Assembly (NCBI GenBank): GCA_028281235.1
Contig: JANQKG010000056.1
Location: forward strand, 1-64,000
Length of the DNA: 64,000 nt
Direction of reading: 5' to 3'
Source: Afifellaceae bacterium
GTDB taxonomy: Bacteria; Pseudomonadota; Alphaproteobacteria; Rhizobiales; Afifellaceae
This document shows, piece after piece, positions 61,613 to 64,000 of the stretch; the stretch's first letter is position 1, and each line of letters opens with the position of its first letter. The notes below the pieces were generated by a model. The model was not told where the DNA came from and did not search any database. It saw only the letters and a program-made list of their open reading frames with translations. The position numbers and the translations under genes were made by a program.

Positions 61613-61672
61613 TTTTTCTTTCGCCCGCGCAAATTGGAATGTGGTTTTCTTTTATTGTCTATCGACTAGCAT
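61613..61672 (+). promoter_or_regulatory. Promoter/operator element shared with the dppA-like leader (copy 2)
   Basis: TTTTTCTTTCG at 61613-61623, a CGCG word, AAATTGGAAT, a T-rich run, and ACTAGCAT at 61665-61672, all as in copy 1 (51771-51831). It begins four bases from the lysR start codon, so it could serve both autoregulation of lysR and activation of the rightward unit. Confidence 0.65.
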
Positions 61673-61700
61673 TCCGACCGTTGTCAACCAGAGCGCATTC

Positions 61701-61919
61701 ATGACGTCTTCGGTTTCCTCGGAGTTTTGCGAACCGTCTGCGGCCGGAACGCACGATCTGAAACTCCCAGAGCGCGCGGCGATTGCAGCACCGGATGTCA
61801 GGGCAGCGGACCGCCGCCTGCTTGCGAAGGCACCACCAGGCGACCTCGACACCACCCATTTCGCCATTGTGCGTTTTCCACCGCCCGATTGGGCGGCATC
61901 GCGAGAGGTTGCAGCTTGA
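61701..61919 (+). CDS. Small coupled ORF ahead of the two-domain cysteine hydrolase
   Basis: 72 residues, ATG at 61701. The stop TGA at 61917-61919 overlaps the TTG start of the next gene (TTGA). The product is Ala/Pro/Arg rich with a C-terminal stretch DTTHFAIVRFPPPDWAASRE, no membrane segment and no recognised domain. Its ribosome binding site is weak. It may be a real small protein or a leader peptide that couples translation of the hydrolase. Confidence 0.5.
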   Translation: MTSSVSSEFCEPSAAGTHDLKLPERAAIAAPDVRAADRRLLAKAPPGDLDTTHFAIVRFPPPDWAASREVAA

Positions 61920-63322
61920 AGGCGGAGCTCGACCGATTGGGCCTTGCAACCGGCAGCCCGCCGTCTTCCATGGCGCTTGTCGTGGTCGACATGCAGTATT
62001 TCGACGCCCATTCGGATTGGGGTGAGGGACGCACCGCCAAGGATCTCGGTGTCGCCGACCTGTTTGAGGACTACTTCGCCCAGATCGACAAGATCACGCC
62101 CGTTATCGCGTCGTTGCTAGACCTCTTCAGGTCGAAGTCGATAGAGGTAATACATCTTCGAGTGGCCGAGCTTACGCGGGACTCCCGGGATGTCGGCTAC
62201 AAGCAACTGGTCCGTGGTCTTATCGTCCCATCCGACAGCAAGGAGGCTGAGTTCCTGCCGGGGCTGGAGCCGGCTGGCGACGAGATCGCCATCAGCAAGT
62301 CGTCCTCCGGTGTATTTGCCACGACAAATCTCGACCGCATCTTGCGCAATCTCGGGATCGAAACGCTGGTCTTCACGGGTACCTCCACGGGCGGCTGTGT
62401 CCAGAGCGCCGTCTACGATGCCACCGATCTGGGCTATCGAAGCATTGTCGTTACGGATGCTTGCGCCGACTCCACGACCGAAAGCCAAACCGCCTGTCTG
62501 GAGGCCTACGCGGGGCAGGCTGTCGAGCTTGTGACCAGTGCCGCGCTTTCGGAGGCGCTTGCTGAGGTGCCGGATGTGGACCCTGCCGCTCGAAGCGGTG
62601 TCGAGAGAGTCCGACAGTACAGGCTCGACGCCCCCTACGTGGCGAACAGCGGCGGGGCGGTCGAACCATATGCCGCCATCTTCGGCCCGGCCGTAGAACT
62701 TGGCGTCTCGCCCGATACGTCGGCTCTGGTCTTGGTAGACGCGCAGCGCCTGACTTTCGATCCGGCCCTTGCTGATGCGCTGCCGATGTCGGATGGCGAG
62801 CAGAAGGACGCCTACTATGCCCGCGCCGCCGCTGCCCTGGCGATGATCAGGCAGCTGTTGGCATCGTGCCGCATGTCCGGGGTTCCGGCCTTCCACATCC
62901 GCAGCGCCCACCAGCTCGCCGGCGGCCGGGATCTGCCGCGGAAGCGCCGCGAAGCCGGCCTTGCTCTCGGCCCGGGCGAGCCGGGAGCCGAGCTCCTCCG
63001 GGAGCTCCAGCCCGTTCAGGGTGAAGCGGTCCTGTCGAAGCCCGGCAGCAGCATCTTCAACGGGACCGGCCTCGACACGTGGCTGAGGAACGCCGGCATC
63101 GAAACCCTGATCGTCGCCGGGGCGTCGCTTGACAGTTCGCTCGAGGCATCTCTGCGCAGCGCGGGCGACCGGGGCTACGGTTCAATTCTTGTCCCCGAAG
63201 CTTGCGTCGGCCCCAAGAGCGTCGAGGCTCAGCTCCGTCGTATGGAGCGCGGCATCATCAACGTGCGTGATGTTTCTTGGCTCGTGGAGAGACTGGGGCA
63301 GACCGCTATGGCAGGAAGCTAA
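61916..63322 (+). CDS. Two-domain isochorismatase-family cysteine hydrolase, second domain inactive-looking
   Basis: 468 residues from a TTG at 61916 with GAGAGG seven bases upstream. It holds two tandem cysteine-hydrolase domains. Domain 1 (about 15-215) has the full set: D25 in VVVDMQ, K128 in ISKSSSG and C161 in TSTGGCVQSA. Domain 2 (about 262-460) keeps D275 in LVLVDAQ and K375 in LSKPGSS, but the nucleophile position is S408 (GASLDSSLEA). Isochorismatase-family enzymes of catabolic operons include N-carbamoylsarcosine amidase, biuret hydrolase and ureidoacrylate hydrolase. The fused pair may form an internal dimer with one catalytic and one structural half. It converges with the DUF1826 gene, the two stop codons overlapping. 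Confidence 0.85.
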   Translation: MKAELDRLGLATGSPPSSMALVVVDMQYFDAHSDWGEGRTAKDLGVADLFEDYFAQIDKITPVIASLLDLFRSKSIEVIHLRVAELTRDSRDVGYKQLVRGLIVPSDSKEAEFLPGLEPAGDEIAISKSSSGVFATTNLDRILRNLGIETLVFTGTSTGGCVQSAVYDATDLGYRSIVVTDACADSTTESQTACLEAYAGQAVELVTSAALSEALAEVPDVDPAARSGVERVRQYRLDAPYVANSGGAVEPYAAIFGPAVELGVSPDTSALVLVDAQRLTFDPALADALPMSDGEQKDAYYARAAAALAMIRQLLASCRMSGVPAFHIRSAHQLAGGRDLPRKRREAGLALGPGEPGAELLRELQPVQGEAVLSKPGSSIFNGTGLDTWLRNAGIETLIVAGASLDSSLEASLRSAGDRGYGSILVPEACVGPKSVEAQLRRMERGIINVRDVSWLVERLGQTAMAGS

Positions 63323-63987
63323 GTTCCACAGCTCCATGGATCAAGAACAAGCACAAGCCGCGTCTCGCCTGTGCCCTCGATAGGTGGTGAGCGGTGTTGC
63401 AGGCCGGACTCCGGGCGCTCCGGCCAGAGTGCGCCGCGCAGCAGGATCGGCGCGCCGGTGGGCACGGTGAACACGCGCCGAGGCTCGGCCCCGTCGGTCG
63501 AGATGCCGTATTGCGTGCCCGTCCCGCGATAGGTGCAGACGAGACGCGCCGTCACGGCATCGATGTGGAACTTCCGGCAGGCATTTGTCGTGACGACGTC
63601 GAAGCGCAGCCGGAGATACGGCGCGGGCATGAGGCCAGAAAAGATGTCTGCCAGAGCCGCGGCGTCGTCGACCAGCTTTTCCCGTTCATGGCATTCCGGC
63701 GTTCCGGATGCTTCGCAGGTCTGGAAGACGGCATTTCGGACATCCGCCGGGCGAACGATCAGGCGAGCGTTCGGCAGACAAGCGGGATCTAAGTCGTCGA
63801 TCCATGTCTGGAAGCTACGCGTCGGTTGTCTTTGCCAGATCACGGCGGCGCATCCGGGCCGGTGGATCGCCGAAAGGCCTTCGGGCGTGTCTGCGACAGC
63901 CATGCCGGCGCCGGCATCGCGCAGGACGCGCGGGACGGGACCGAGCTCGGCCCCGTCCGTCAGGCTGGCCAGGCCGTCAGTGGTCAT
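63319..63987 (-). CDS. DUF1826 domain protein
   Basis: 222 residues. The DUF1826 pattern is seen in RKFHIDAVTARLVCTYRGTG followed by TQYG, and in VPTGAPILLRG. The family is often found next to zinc-homeostasis GTPases (COG0523) and has conserved His and Asp residues, but its function is not established. The ATG at 63987 is close to the right edge, so its operon partner would lie outside the window. It seems unrelated to the catabolic module at left. Confidence 0.78.
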   Translation of the reverse strand: MTTDGLASLTDGAELGPVPRVLRDAGAGMAVADTPEGLSAIHRPGCAAVIWQRQPTRSFQTWIDDLDPACLPNARLIVRPADVRNAVFQTCEASGTPECHEREKLVDDAAALADIFSGLMPAPYLRLRFDVVTTNACRKFHIDAVTARLVCTYRGTGTQYGISTDGAEPRRVFTVPTGAPILLRGALWPERPESGLQHRSPPIEGTGETRLVLVLDPWSCGT

Positions 63988-64000
63988 GTTCGGCCTCGGC

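Overview
This 64 kb window is GC-rich chromosomal or megaplasmid DNA of an alphaproteobacterium, most likely of the Hyphomicrobiales (Rhizobiales). The evidence is the gene content (polyol and sugar ABC systems with SorC and ROK regulators, a TRAP transporter, HyuAB, FrcA-like single-domain CUT2 ATPase), the base composition, and dispersed palindromic repeats of the kind common in rhizobia (10805-10845, 35669-35691, 36770-36792, 36804-36890). No rRNA, tRNA, CRISPR array or phage genes were seen. Mobile DNA is limited to a truncated IS3-type transposase at the left edge and two decayed gene remnants.

The window is a mosaic of catabolic modules, each with its own transporter and regulator. (1) 1-2194: IS3 remnant, an unassigned stretch, and a YcaQ-like DNA-repair protein. 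(2) 2428-7681: GntR repressor divergent from a CUT1 sugar ABC transporter, then a Tat-exported metallo-beta-lactamase-fold hydrolase. (3) 7933-18918, pentitol metabolism: a CUT2 transporter plus L-xylulose reductase (+); a CUT1 transporter, small membrane protein and xylitol dehydrogenase (-); and a SorC regulator, HAD phosphatase and ribitol dehydrogenase (+). (4) 19083-25145 (-): ROK repressor, CUT1 transporter and sulfatase. (5) 25588-29419 (-): TRAP transporter and DeoR repressor. (6) 29764-35530 (+): SDR, FAD amine-oxidase-like enzyme, and HyuA/HyuB hydantoinase/oxoprolinase.

(7) 35754-50360, a ureide-like region: a glyoxylate/hydroxypyruvate reductase cassette flanked by repeats; a long minus-strand operon (PuuE-like deacetylase, Tat-exported binding protein, two permeases, ATPase, SDR, second PuuE-like protein, epimerase, NHL protein); a divergent GntR regulator with amidase, ureidoglycolate lyase-like and DapA-like genes; and a RidA protein. 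The GntR region and the minus operon share a 19-bp motif (17 of 19 identical). (8) 50571-63987: a second D-2-hydroxyacid dehydrogenase, then a peptide-type ABC transporter (dppABCDF-like) whose genes are interleaved with three hydrolase-fold proteins, a convergent LysR gene, a short coupled ORF, a two-domain cysteine-hydrolase protein and a DUF1826 protein.

The best candidate for an undescribed system is module 8. The dppA-like operon and the lysR/cysteine-hydrolase intergenic region carry the same roughly 60-bp promoter/operator architecture, which ties both transcription units to one regulator. Three of its encoded hydrolase-fold domains have lost catalytic residues: an isochorismatase-like protein without its Cys and Lys, an M20-like protein without four of five expected metal ligands, and a C-terminal isochorismatase domain with Ser in place of Cys. 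The phosphotriesterase-like member and the N-terminal isochorismatase domain look intact. Two other window-wide patterns stand out: all three CUT1 transporters lack an ATPase gene, and every ABC binding-protein gene followed by another gene of its transcription unit is followed by a strong intercistronic stem-loop.
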